A stretch of 64,000 nucleotides of DNA from positions 293,501 to 357,500 of the forward strand of contig JAIGNY010002236.1 of the NCBI GenBank assembly GCA_020152595.1, read 5' to 3'. A model generated the notes under the pieces. The model searched no databases and was not told the origin of the DNA. It saw nothing but the letters and a program-made list of their open reading frames with translations. The DNA is from Chiridota heheva (taxonomy: Eukaryota > Echinodermata > Holothuroidea > Apodida > Chiridotidae). The first letter of the stretch is position 1. Each line of letters begins with the position of its first letter. The position numbers and the translations under genes were made by a program. Positions 48,101 through 60,119 of the stretch are shown one piece after another.

Positions 48101-49025
48101 ATTGTCCCATATGAGAGGATTTCACCTTGCTTTCCTTCTGGTTGGGAAAATAGGTAATTATTACGATAAACTTCATAATATCCTAATTAGTCAAATTGAA
48201 GGAAAATTTAACAAAATTTTAGGATATTTAAGTAAACTTTGGAATATTTGCGTAATCAGGAAAAACTAAAAGAAATTTTCCTTAAACTTAAGAGATTTCC
48301 CGAAAATTGGAAGAAATTTCCAATTGAAAGAAATTTCCCGAAACTGGTTGGAAGGAATTCCCCGAATATTGAACTGTTGGAAAAAAATTCTTGGAAATTG
48401 AAGTAAATGTATTTTATAGGGCTCATTCGAGTTTCTTAAAGGCATGGCTATATGAATATTTACAAATTTAAGATTATAATTAGCTCATTAATTAATTTCC
48501 CGGTTGTCCATGGATGCTAGTAGGTTATATAAATAACACGGGATTAAAATACAATTTATAACACGATAATTACCTGCTTACGAAAAGTACTTTTTAACTT
48601 GATTACGTATAAAATAAAGTTTAATAATAAAAGCCCAGAAAGCCCCAAAAAGAGGGCGCTGCCACTTCCGCTGTCTTTGATTTTCTGCGACACTCGCATT
48701 TATTCCATACACTAGTCTAACACACAAATGTACGGGAGCATCTTTGATATGAATATTCAAATCTGAACTTGACTTATGCCTAGCATCAGATGAAAGACTA
48801 ACAAACGTGTGCAAGCAACGAACAAACAATCCGCTTGGTTATCAAGTTTTCACGACAAGAATTAATCGTTTTTTGTTAAAAATCTTGACATCTTTTGTAG
48901 TTGAGCCGGATATATTAGGCGAATTTCGTTGCCTTAGCGATTGTATTTTGCCAAACTGAGTTTGGTAAATGTTTTCATGCAGTCACGTTTGCCAACTTCT
49001 GTTACTTTGTTGTCACTGTAACATT
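48101..49025. other. intergenic, no gene recognised
   Basis: A degenerate 'gaaatttcccgaaa' tract at 48190-48410, then AT-rich DNA. Confidence 0.4.
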
Positions 49026-49418
49026 ACGTTAGCCCTAACGTTAGCCCTAACGTTAGCCCTAACGTTAGCCCTAACGTTAGCCTTAACGTTAGCCCTAACG
49101 TTAGCCCTAACGTTAGCCCTAACGTTAGCCCTAACGTTAGCCCTAACGTTAGCCCTAACGTTAGCCTTAACGTTAGCCCTAACGTTAGCCTAACGTTAGC
49201 CCTAACGTTAGCCCTAACGTTAGCCCTAACGTTAGCCCTAACGTTAGCCCTAACGTTAGTCCTAACGTTAGGCCCGACGCTAGGCCCGACGCTAGGCCCG
49301 ACGCTAGGCCCGACGTTGGGCCCGACGTTGGGCCCGACGTTGGGCCCGACGTTGGGCCCGACGTTGGGCCCGACGTTGGGCCCGACGTTGGGCCCGAAGT
49401 TAGGCCCGAAGTTAGGCC
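49026..49418. repeat. palindromic 12-bp minisatellite, two sub-arrays
   Basis: Sub-array 1 (about 49026-49268) has unit CCTAACGTTAGC, in which CTAACGTTAG is a perfect 10-bp palindrome. Sub-array 2 (about 49269-49418) has units AGGCCCGACGCT then GGGCCCGACGTT. The phase is kept across the switch, so the second type evolved from the first. Sub-array 1 also contains the word CCCTAA once per unit, but it is not a telomere repeat. LALT and TLGP frames are artefacts. Confidence 0.93.
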
Positions 49419-50084
49419 TTGTGGCAAGTATGTACTTTCTACGCTATGTTAGTGATACTGTACCAGGTGAACAGAGACAGAAGAAAAACAGAACTAATGA
49501 CAATGGCATCTCGCGCTTGACAAGCGCAAGATGACACCGCATGCTGTAGTAATGTTTAATCACCTAAGCTCTATCCTGGGGCGCCCTTTGAGTGCTAATG
49601 ATATATTCTGTAGCTTATACATGATTACATGGGGCACACTGGAGCAGTGGAAGATCTTACTAATGATCATGACACTGTTACCGAAAGGTTTCATTGGGGT
49701 GAGAAAAAAGAGCTTCTATGGTTTGTTTATTCAGAAAGGGATACCATTCTGTAGTAAAACACCATTTATTGAACCCACACGTGGTCCTGTTGACCCTATT
49801 GCCATGTACTAAAGATGTGAGGGGGCGCTGTGTTGAGCCCCGCCCCTTTATGGAGAGCTGCTACTACTCCGGAGCGTTCTCACTATTATTCTACACGAGA
49901 TGTACGATTGTTATGGGTTGCAAAAGCCAGCAAGTACCAAAACTTATCAATTCTTTATAACTATAGGATCTTCTCTGACGTTGATAGTAGCCTATACTAG
50001 CATATATAAATTGTACCAGCCTATGGTAATCCGGTGATAAGCGATACAATCCGATGTCTACCGATGCAATCCTGTGAATACCGA

Positions 50085-50272
50085 TCCCTGCGAATACCGA
50101 TCCCTGCGAATACCGATCCCTGTGAATACCGATCCCTGCGAATACCGATCCCTGCGAATACCGATCCCTGCGAATACCGATCCCTGCGAATACCGATCCC
50201 TGCGAATACCGATCCCTGCGAATACCGATCCCTGCGAATACCGATCCCTGCGAATACCGATCCCTGCGAATA
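50085..50272. repeat. 16-bp minisatellite (about 12 units) grown in copy 2
   Basis: The unit is CGAATACCGATCCCTG. The equivalent place in copy 1 (about 31868-31888) has a single 'tgaataccgatacctgt'. The array therefore arose after the duplication, from one unit. Confidence 0.92.
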
Positions 50273-50568
50273 AGAAATATGAAAATGTTTCGATTGCATT
50301 ATTGCGGGATTATTGTTTAAGGGGAAATAGCGGCGTTATTGCTTTTCCCCCTCCCCCTCCCCTTCCCCACCATTTATAGTAATTTACCAAATATCATTCA
50401 AGTTATGTTTGATGCAGGGCCATGCGGCCACAATATAACAAATGACGACCTTGAAAAATTTGATTGTCCTTAAATTCACGTTTGAAATTTGTTGACCAAA
50501 AACCTTACAAACCTGTGCCTTCTTTTTCGATTACCTTGATCAATAAATTTTTCAGACAGCTCCATATG

Positions 50569-51764
50569 GTAACGTTGTTTTATTCGGCCGTATACCGAGT
50601 TTCATCACTTGTTTTAAACCCAGATCTCCTCGTTTTTATGCAATAACTTAAGGAGAAGACCCCCCCCCTCCCCTTTTTGTTTAAAACCCAGATCTCCTCG
50701 TTTTTAGGCAACAACTTTGATGAGAAGACCCCTCTCCCCCGACGCCCCCCCCCCCTTTCAGTGCATTTACAATCTGACAATGAGAAATCATTTCTTTATC
50801 TAAAAAGAACAAGTTTGAAAAGAAAATAATATTTTAATAAATCAGAGGAAGCATTTTTTTGACAGACAATTTTCTTGCCTGTTAATGAGCATACAGGTTG
50901 CATATGCATATGTTGGCGTGCCATCGCACTTTAGTGAAATCAACCCCAGTCGTAAAATAAAAAAATAATGAGATTAAAAGATTTTAACGAGGAAGGCGGA
51001 GCCGACCTTTGTACGCTTTGGCATGTTGCATTATTTTCGCAGGGGTGCGTTGACCGCGTTAAGTGTAGCCTACATGTGCATTGTCGATATCAGACCGTAT
51101 GTTGCTGTAAGAGTTTTACTTGTTAAAAGTGGCAATCTACATTTATTTTTGATGACTTGTACTTGTCCAAGATAAATTCCTGCTTTTAAATGTTACTTTT
51201 CAAAGGCAGAAATAGTTCAGGTATGTATTAAATAACTTGTACAATATTTATTACACCAGGCCTTGGCCTATTAAACGCAAGGACATTACGTTAAACCTAG
51301 GCTAATTCCTTAACATTAAGACTAGGCTCCAAAATCCAAGGCTTAAACTTAAAATTAAGAACTCTAAAAGTTAAAAGATGTATGTATAGAGTCTATTCTC
51401 TGGCCTATCGTGAAGGTTTTAAGTTTCGGCTAGGCTAGGTTAAGGCTATAAGGCTAGGCCTAGCCGAAACTAAACTAACCCGTATGCCCAAGTGTCTGCG
51501 ATTTTACGTTAACCAAATCATTTTTAGAAAAATTGTCATTAACAATGGGCTATAATAGAAGATACTGTTTCATTATTAAGTACAGAAAGATATTTTTCTG
51601 TACACCTTGGCCTACGTTTGTGCTAAAAAGTTCGGTAACATTGTAACACCCATGCGATAATGGAACATACCAAGCGCTTTCATTGTTTACAAGAATTTTC
51701 AAATGACGTCATTGACATCATGACATAGTGTTTCATTCAATGAGACTGTTTCGCCGAAAACGCT
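50569..51764. mobile_element. 1.2-kb insertion with 8-bp direct repeats
   Basis: TCCATATG occurs at 50561-50568 and 51765-51772. Copy 1 has the uninterrupted sequence 'cagctcatgtatgaaactg' at about 32259. An 8-bp target duplication is usual for hAT-type transposons. Terminal inverted repeats are weak (AACGTT...TTCGGCC against AGCGTTTTCGGC inverted). Inside is a direct repeat of a segment of about 70 bp (50612 and 50681, 'cccagatctcctcgttttta') and no coding frame. Confidence 0.55.
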
Positions 51765-52009
51765 TCCATATGTGTATGAAACTGTTCTTTTAACCACGTG
51801 ATATCTGCAGGGCCGGCGAGAGACTCAAAAGGCCCCGGGAAAAACTAGCATTTAAGGGCCCCTCATATTTCGAACAATTCTGAAAAGCAAGCATTCTACT
51901 TTTAGTCCAATGTAATCTGTTTTCAGGTTTCGCCTTGCATTGTCAAGTATGGGTTTTGGCCGTTTTTGCTCCTGGCAGCCTTTTGTTTGTTTGTGTGATG
52001 ATGGCTTAA

Positions 52010-52436
52010 AGGATTTGTTCAGTGGTCAAGTATGTTTATCTTACATAAAAGAGTACTTCAAAAGAAACAAAATGTATTTTATCGTATTTTGTCCTGCGAT
52101 TTGGTGGCTTAAACACCACGGGGTATGTCAAAAAAGTAGTAAAAGTGAATCAAGGAATGGTATTTATAATATACCACCTGAAGAAAATTCGAGGACAAAT
52201 AATTTAGTGAAAAAAATTAAATAAACTTTCTTTAAAATACATACATTTTTGAGGAATCTGAGGCTGTGACATCACAACTAGTCTGATTTCAGTCGCTTCT
52301 ATAAAGATGATACCAAAGTTTAAACTTGAATATCTCCTTAACGGAATAAGATTTTTGAATGCTTTCTTCACCATTTTTTTTCTTTTGAAGTCCTCTTTCA
52401 TATAAAATGAACATACTTGACCACTGAACTAATCCT
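52010..52436. mobile_element. TTAA-type MITE, family 2, complete copy
   Basis: Starts AGGATTTGTTCAGTGGTCAA after TTAA (52006-52009). Ends 'cactgaactaatccta' before ATAA (52437-52440, one change from TTAA). The arms are inverted repeats of more than 100 bp. The flanking sequence 'gatgatggct' + 'taacggcaccacgacag' matches an uninterrupted copy of that host repeat at about 58614-58640 ('gttgatgtttaacggcaccg'). Confidence 0.8.
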
Positions 52437-53570
52437 ATAACGGCACCACGACAGCGAGGGCCAAATTGTGTTTTTATTGTAATTTTAAATATACTCATGC
52501 AGGTACATTTTCTTCCCCCTCCCTCTAGTTCCCCTCCCTCTCGTGACCCTCCCTCTCGGCCCCCTCCCTCTCGGCTCCCCTCCCTCTCGGCAACACTGGT
52601 TATCTGTGCATCCTTGAATAAGCGGTTATGTAAATCCACAAAGCATGAAATGACGCATGTATGGGTGATAATTATAAAGGGGCGTGTGTGAGCCGATGGG
52701 TCTCAATCCTGCAATCCCTATGGCCACGTTTTCAGGTGTGTGAGCCGATGGGTCTCAATCCTGCAAGCCACGTTTTCAGGTGAGAACAATATCGTAAATC
52801 TAAACAGCGTATCACTACAAATGGTTTTAAAATTAAAAAATACTTACTCGGTCCTACACCCAAAGACATTGGGCATCAGTCTATGATTTAATCTGTTCCA
52901 CTCTCTAATGAAACGGAAATAAAGAAAAGATTGGAAAATTAACAGGTCCAGTAGATATATCACCTTTCTAACATTTAGCTACAGGAGTGGGGGTGTGGTT
53001 GGTGGGGGAATGCCTCTATCGAAAATTCGAGAAAGTAATCAGGAAAGTAATATCAACTTGCAAGGAAAATTTGGCCTTATTTGTGGCCACCGTGACGAAA
53101 ATAGAACAATTTTATATCATTTTAAGAAAATTTTATTACTGGAAGTGGGACGCAAAGTCAAAAGTGGGGGTGGAGAGCAAAATCACACTAAGATAACTAA
53201 ATCTCCCGCACAAAAGATACAAATCGGGCGAAAAGGGAGGAAGAGTACCCCCCCATGCTCTCCCAAATCGCGTCTATGCCATATGTCGCGAATGCTAGAG
53301 CTCGGCCCCTGCAATAATATAAGGTATCCTACGATTCTGGCCAGGGCCGTAATTCCGGGGGACTGGGGAACATGTCCCCCACTTTTCAGGAGACTTGTAA
53401 TAAATCAGTACATTTTGAGAATATTTTGCTCCTTGTCCGCCGCCCACCCCACCCCCCTTTCTCCTGCCTTCCCCACACACACTTTTTAGAAAAGAGGCCA
53501 TGTCCCCCACTCTTCTAATGAGAATTACAGCCCTAGTCCTGGTATATATAACTGATAAAGATGATCTCAC

Positions 53571-53705
53571 CTCAGCGGCCATTCCCCTCCTAATTTTTAT
53601 AAAAGCCGTGACTGCTATAATGAACGCCATTATGGCCACAACTGTCTCTATGATAGCGAGGGTCAGCAAAATGGCGTCGACAGTCAGGCGACCTTCGCCG
53701 GATAT
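53571..53705 (-). CDS. MS4A-like gene 3, TM4 exon
   Basis: A 135-bp, 45-codon exon, phase 0 at both ends. On the minus strand the acceptor is TCTTTTGTAG and the donor is GCTGAG|GTGAGA. It encodes ISGEGRLTVDAILLTLAIIE followed by TVVAIMAFIIAVTAF and IKIRRGMAAE: one long hydrophobic helix and then a basic cytoplasmic start. R-L-T-V-D-A-I-L and A-x-x-E match gene 1 TM4 (R-I-A-I-D-S-V-L). It lies 3.5 kb downstream of the TM3 exon in the same phase. No tail exon was identified further downstream. Confidence 0.72.
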
Positions 53706-54046
53706 CTACAAAAGAAGAATAAATGCATAAATTAAGGAATTCATTAAGGAAGTTTGTGGAATTTTCTAGTTGACCAATCATACGATCACAGTATATATGA
53801 ATATGAAATGAGGAGAAAATATTATACTAAAAACATATTTTCAATTACTGGCATTCTAAATTCAAGCATACTCATTTGGTTTCAAGCACACAAGGGAATT
53901 GGAGGAAAAGGGCGAGGGGGTGTTAAAGGGGGAGGGTGCGTTAAAAATGTTGACCCCACTCCGTTCTATATTTTATACGTCTCTGTCGGCATCTTGTTTA
54001 GTTCAGTTACCACAACCAGAAAACACAATGTTGTTAAATGTATATA

Positions 54047-55700
54047 ACACAGAAAAAATGATATCAACTATTGTTTGTAAACTGATTAACCCAATTTGAC
54101 ACGGAATAAGTTGTAAATTTAGCATCCTCAGGTTCGTAGGATTACCATGGAAATTTTCTATGGCGCGTTCAAGCTTTAATCAAATATGTTTGTAAATGCA
54201 CGATCATGAGCAAAAAGGTTATTGACCCGGCATTTACTAAAAGTATGAAGCGGTTGTGCAGATGCATAAACCTCTCAAGCAGTTTGTATTCAGGTATCAA
54301 CAAAAATATTTTTTTGTATTTTTACTCAGAAAATGAGGTGTACTTTTCAAGTTATGAACGATAATCATATATCATTAAACTATTTCATAGGTTAACTATG
54401 AATTGTAAAAAATTAAATTGCGACACAGGACTTTTGTTCAGAAGACAGCAATTCCAGTCAGACAGTGTAAGTTTCAGTCACATGGCAACCGGTCCTAACG
54501 TTATACTTATAGTACTCTCTATGCTAATATATAATAGTACACTTGTATGTGTGTATGGTCTAACATTAAGTATACGCATGTGATTTCCACAAGGCTAGGC
54601 CTAGGCTAATGAACAATTATAATGCTCCGTTTCAAGCATGGTTTTTTTCATGACAGACATTTACTATTATCTTTTTAATTAGCTGACCTTTTGTTTTTGC
54701 TTTTTTGTTAGTGATCTATTATGTTTATTAATTGGCCGACCTCACGGAGCTAACAAGGTTCCATATACTGCATATGGAAAAAGCTAGGCCAATACATACA
54801 AGGTTGCATCGAAAACGGTTCCTTTGCTTAGCAAAATATCACTAAGATGTTTCAGAGATTCGACACAAGAATTCGTTCTTGTGTACAACTTTAGCACCTG
54901 TCTACGTGAGTAAAATTTGGAGCAGTGTCATGTCTGTAAGTAGATGATATAAGAAAGTATTTTTTTCGTAGCTAGCATCGCTATCTTTAACAACTCAGTG
55001 TACATAACAAATGTCCCATAGTAAATACGCGTGTACAGTGGGTATGCGACTAATAACTATACCTAGACCTAAAATTAGCATTACGCCGTATGGGCCTAGC
55101 ATCTCATTACAATGCAATAACTTAGGCCTAGGCTTAACGTGAAAACCATATGCGTTGACGTTTGGATAGGACCGGACACTGGAGGGTCAGTGAATTCCTT
55201 TGCCTTCTGTGTTTTGTATGCACAAGTACAAGACCTACAGACAACTAAATGTTGTACCATGGCATCTTGGTACATGAATTTGTGTTCCGTATAGACTTTG
55301 GAGTCAAAAGATCAAAGAGCTATTTGACCTTTTCATTATTACCCTCTATACTTATGGAATGGTACGTGCGGCGTGAGCATGAATGGTGTCATTCAGTAGG
55401 GTACGATAAATGTTAAAAAAGTCAGAAGTTATTCTATTGATTAGGGTCAAGTGTCAGAGGTCAAATATATGATTTAAGGGGGTGATTTTGAACTAATTTG
55501 TATATTTTTTAGCATTTCAAACTCAAAAAGTACAACACCTATACCGACCCTATGTTGTACCATGACACCTTGGTGTATCTCTCTCTTTCGTCACAACTCA
55601 TTGTTGTTTGTATTTAACCTTTGTAAATTCGTGAAATTCATTGGTTTGGGAATTAATATGTGTAATATTAAGCAGAAGTTTGTAATAATTTGTTGCTATA
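54047..55700. other. insert of about 1.65 kb in duplication copy 2, no gene
   Basis: Copy 1 reads 'gttaaatgtatatacatgga' (35983 onward) where copy 2 is interrupted after 'gttaaatgtatata' and resumes at 'gctatatgaatggacttcta'. The edges share only TATAT-like bases, so the mechanism is unclear (insertion here or deletion in copy 1). The content is AT-rich, non-coding and has scattered 'aggcctaggc' words. Confidence 0.55.
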
Positions 55701-57173
55701 TGAATGGACTTCTAGATGCAACACCAGCTTAATTGCTTAAAAGATTACATAACGTGATTAAAATGTGGCGGCGTACATTTTATTCCAAAATGATACTGAT
55801 TGGCCTATCAATGTAAGTGCACATTGCACCATTGTTTTGACCAATCAAAACAGGAATTTAATTCTATTTACCTCGTACGTTAAAGACGACAACTGGCCCT
55901 TTGCAACCTTACAAACATCAAAACATTTCATCAAAATAGATTAATCATTAACCATTTTACACCATTTTTTAATCCCAGGCTTCAATTCACATATTTCATG
56001 TAAATTTTGTGATGTATTTAAGAACGACCTTAAAATTCTATTTTAATTTCTTTTGTTTCTCAAATGTCTATCATTATGATAGCACCATGAAATGGTGCAG
56101 TAAATTCTGACCAAACGTTTTATAGTCTTTTCCAGGCCCCCAATAATATTCTAGCAGAATAGACTTTCACATCAATTTCAGTGACTAAATTAGAAGTCCA
56201 AGAAACCTATAAAAATTCTGAAATGTTAGCCCTGTCATTACATCACAAATTTCGCATTAATCAAAAATATATTAATCAAAACTTTGATGAGCTATAACTC
56301 AACAAATATTTTCTCTTCTTCAAAATTCAAAACCAGAACTGCCGCACAGACTGTCAGATTGTAATACTTTTTCAGCTATAGAAATTGCTGCATGTCCCTA
56401 CATGCACCTCTCGATTGGTCTATAGCGGGCCCCTTCACTTACTTCACCATAGCTCTTTAAAGCGGATCTTGTGAAATTGTTGGAGAAGGTTTATTGGAAG
56501 GATTAAAGTAGTGTGTGTAATAATGATAAAGGACCGATTAATTATGTGGGAGCTTTCTGTGCAATGGCGTAGCTAGGACCCTACGATCCGAGAAGAAGTG
56601 GGGCCCTGTGGTATATAGGTATAATGGTATATTTTAAAGACCCCTTATAAGGTTGGGGCCGGGAGGGGTGCCCCATTGTCCCCTTAGATACGTCACTGTT
56701 TCAGGGAGGTCTAAAGACTTGCAGAGTCCAGTATTACATGGCTGTTTTAAACTATTTAAACGCTATACAGAAATAGCATCGATTTGGACATGATGTAATT
56801 TCTATGTTGGTCATGGTGGCTGATAGTGTATTCAAATTTAATCATCAGTTTTTAATTTGTTTAAATATCACTTTTCCGAGTCATGGCTGATCAAAGCTTG
56901 ATCAATTTTCAATTCATACGATAGACAAATATTGATGATATAGATGATATTTGTGATGTATGACAAGCAGAGATCTTTATGTATTTCTATAATCAAATTT
57001 CTTTTTAAAATCTTAGTCACTGAATATAGAATTTTGGTTATTTTATAAACAAACCTACAGTTATCCTATATCATTTTTGTTTGATGAAATAAAAATGTAT
57101 ACATCTGCGCGTTATATCTGCCATGATTCGCCCTCCAAAACCAAACAGTGACGTCATCGTACGCAATACTTAC

Positions 57174-57272
57174 TGTCTCATCTTCACGTTTAGAAACATT
57201 GATGCTCTTTCTAATAAGGATCTGAATGGCGGCAGATGCAGCCGAAGGTGAAAAGCCCATAACGTAACCCAG
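57174..57272 (-). CDS. MS4A-like gene 3, TM3 exon
   Basis: A 99-bp, 33-codon exon, phase 0 at both ends, with acceptor TTCTCATTCAG and consensus donor ACA|GTAAGT. It encodes LGYVMGFSPSAASAAIQILI and then RKSINVSKREDET. It is a helix rich in small residues followed by a polar loop, in the position of the third MS4A helix. Compared with gene 1 TM3 (37 codons) it shares the L-x-YV start. The sequence is more diverged and the helix is less hydrophobic than the others, so this is the weakest of the four core exons of gene 3. Confidence 0.6.
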
Positions 57273-58901
57273 CTGAATGAGAAAAAGGAACAATCAGTGA
57301 ATTATAAACGCACTGGTGTGTCTAAGGGGATAGGGCGACTGTTGGAGGCTTATTCCCCTCCCCCCCCCCTCTTTCCCCTAAAAAGCCGTAGCCACCCCTG
57401 ACATAAATATTAATAATACAACTGTCGAAGACCCAAGGCCATTAATATGATTAACTGTAAAATATCAAATGAATCATAAAAAAAAGAGGTTTTTATTATT
57501 TTTAATTTTGTATCGATTAAATTATCGATTTTGGACCGAAACCCTACCAGTTTACACTGTCATCTTCAATTGTAGACCAAAAATCATTCATTTTGGACAA
57601 AATATTTTCAATATCGGATCAAAAATCAGCCGGACCAAAGTTGGACCAAATATCTTCAATTTTGGACCAAAAATCTTTAATTTTGGATCAAATATCTTCA
57701 ATTTTCATCAAAATACTTCAATTGTAAAATCTTCAATTTTAGAACAAACTTAATAATTTAGGGCCAAATTGTTCAATTTTATGGGGAGTAAAAGTCTTAT
57801 TTGATGGAAGCTCAACCCCCCCTCCCCTCCCCTCCCTCCCTCCTCCTCCTCCTCCACAAAAAATGGTGGATGTATACAAAGATGAATGAAAGAAATTGGT
57901 TGCGTCTGTCGTTCTTGCTTTGGACTGAAGCCGATGTGAGTAATAAACAAGGCATCGAAAACCAGATAAATTACCTCGCCAGTAATAAACATGTCTTTTA
58001 CACCCACATTATTAACGTATACCACCCCCTCTCCCCTTCCCCTCCTTTACTCTCTCAAATAGCCTACATTTCAATCACTGAAGAATTCACTACCCACCCA
58101 CTTGCTCTTCCGTATGCACCAAATCTGCCATCTCCCACTCAATACTGAGGCGTAGGAAGTGAGGGCAGAGGGTAAGCTGCCAAACAATTAAACAAATATT
58201 TGGAAAATTATTGAAAATTTTAATGTGAAATTAAACAAAAATGTCCCAAAATGAAGGAAATTTTTTGAAAGAAAGACAATTTCCCGAAAAGGAAGACAAT
58301 TTTCCGAAAATTGAAGCTTCCCGAAAATGAAGGAAATTTCCATTACTGATTAACAGTAACGTTTCACACTAGTTTAATAGTGTAATTTTCCGCTATATAG
58401 CCAGGAAATTTCAGGGGGTTATTTCCTCCAGAGGTCACCCTTCCTACGCCACTTTCCATGCTTCTTTCCAGCATGCATCAAACTCCCACCTCCGCTATAT
58501 CCTACCTACAGACCTAACCTATCTTGCCCTCATTTTGCAGAGACCAATTGGAAACTTACGAAGATGATAGCGGCCAATCAGTCCTATGGATATCATTAGG
58601 TTTGGTTTGGTTTGTTGATGTTTAACGGCACCGCGACAGTCAGAGTCAAATGTGCCAAGAGGGTATTAATAAATAATGGTGTAAGAGCTAGGATAGTGAG
58701 GAGATGAAAGATTTGTAAGGGAGAAAAGGGGGAAAGCAGAAAGAAGAAAAAAATAATACATATATTATCTTCGCTGCGTCTTTACAAATCGTAACGGAAT
58801 ACTACAGTCTAATTTCCAGATTTCCTCAAGTGCTTTGAAAAGTGACTTTGCAGAGTACATCATACAGGTACGCTAAGAGGGAACTAACAGCTGCCTGAGT
58901 A
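57273..58901. other. gene 3 intron
   Basis: It contains degenerate 'caattttggaccaaaaatc' repeats (57560-57740), a CTCC-rich tract (57815-57855), a degenerate 'gaaatttcccgaaa' tract (58190-58345) and the start of a dispersed repeat with GTTTAACGGCACCGCGAC (58619 onward). No exon is supported. Confidence 0.5.
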
Positions 58902-59505
58902 TTAGGTGTTTCCGACGAGGTCACGTTTATATCGCCATTTTGTCGAGAAAAACCACTGTCGTCTGCTGTACATTTAATTAGACTTACATACGTTTGCATG
59001 TTGTTATATAAGATTGTTTTTGCATTATAATTATGCTGGAATCTTGCTGTGCCGTCGGTTGCACTAATAGATGTGTGCGGGGAATAAAAAGACATTTTCT
59101 CGATTTCCATCTGATCCTGATCGACGTCGAACTGGGTTTCTGCTGTACGACGCAACGGCTTTTAACCCGGGCTCTCAACCTACGGTAGACCTTACACACT
59201 AGAGTTTGCATCGAACACTTTATATCAGATATGTAGGCTTTGTCTGAGCATAACGAACAAGCAGATGGCGTTAACGTTATAGTTACTCTTCGTATATCCG
59301 GTGAAAGGAAAATATGAAGAGAAATCCGAGCAAAAAACTGCAATCAGTAAAATTCGCTGAACTGGTATTGGTAGTTTAGCATGTGGTATGTTTGTTGTAC
59401 GTGTGATGTGACTGAGCAATGTGAAGACACGTGAAACACAACAACGCCACTGCCCTTCAAAATGGAGTCCAGTTAAGTTAAGAGTCACGTGATAAAATTC
59501 CACTA
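58902..59505 (-). mobile_element. dispersed repeat family A, copy 3 (reverse)
   Basis: The reverse complement aligns with 3712-4320 and 27841-28454. It runs from TTAGGTGTTT (the family 3' end) through 'ttgtacgtgtgatgtgactg' to GTCACGTGATAAAATTCCAC. It lies in the intron between the TM2 and TM3 exons of gene 3. Confidence 0.7.
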
Positions 59506-59859
59506 TACATGTATAACGTCATAATTGCAGTGCCAACATAGGTGTAAGAACATGTTCTTCATAGGGAGCGGAGGAGGGGGGGGGGGGGGCACAAAGATAT
59601 GCTACAACACTAGTTCAATGGTAAGAAAATTTATTCAGTTGAGGGGGCACAATGTAGGTCACTGCAACGTTCCCCCTGTGCTCCCGTTCCTACGCCTATA
59701 GGTTACAAAACAATGGTTATTTTATTTTTTGAAAAATTAATTGCCTTTTTCTAAATTATTCGAGAACACTTTAAAAAAATTGAGATGCGGTATAGGCTCT
59801 AACATTATATACACACTTTACAAGAACATTCTTTTGCCTATCTGCTTATGTACTTTATA

Positions 59860-60068
59860 CCCTAAATGAAAGATTTTCATTTTTATTTTATAGAGATACA
59901 AGGATCTTGGATCAGCATTTATGACATCACACTTTTCGCTGCAAGGACACTCTGGTGAAATCTTTGAAATGAAATAACTCCAAAACGGGTTACGTATTTT
60001 TTTCTTCACCAATTTGTTTCCTTGGTTCTCTATCATAAATGAAAATGAAAATGTACCGCAATATTCCT
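59860..60068. mobile_element. TTAA MITE family 1, partial copy d
   Basis: The right end has 'ttctctatcataaatgaaaa', then ATTCCT followed by TTAA (60069-60072), as in the other family-1 copies. The left end could not be identified. Confidence 0.5.
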
Positions 60069-60119
60069 TTAACGCATATAAACTTGGTATCTACTTGGTG
60101 ACCCTGTGTCAGCTTTATG

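Larger units (their letters stand above)
49628..57020. repeat. segmental duplication, copy 2
   Basis: Collinear with 31478-37110 (anchors listed there). Relative to copy 1 it lacks the LINE and has these additions: a 16-bp array (50085-50272), a 1.2-kb insert (50569-51764), a 427-bp MITE (52010-52436), an insert of about 1.65 kb (54047-55700) and about 210 bp near 55757-55970 that resemble 14700-14870. It contains the intact TM4 exon of gene 3. Confidence 0.85.

Noticed and set aside
46967-48176. Minus-strand frames of about 280-320 codons (FVPLPKLSLSPYP)
   Set aside because: A 23-bp array read over three turns. All three frames are open, so this is a repeat artefact.
49026-49268. Interstitial telomere repeat (CCCTAA words)
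   Set aside because: The unit is the 12-bp CCTAACGTTAGC and not tandem TTAGGG/CCCTAA.
49531-49812. A 93-codon plus-strand frame in the duplicated block
   Set aside because: The homologous region of copy 1 (31.48-31.65 kb) does not keep the frame, so it is not a conserved protein.
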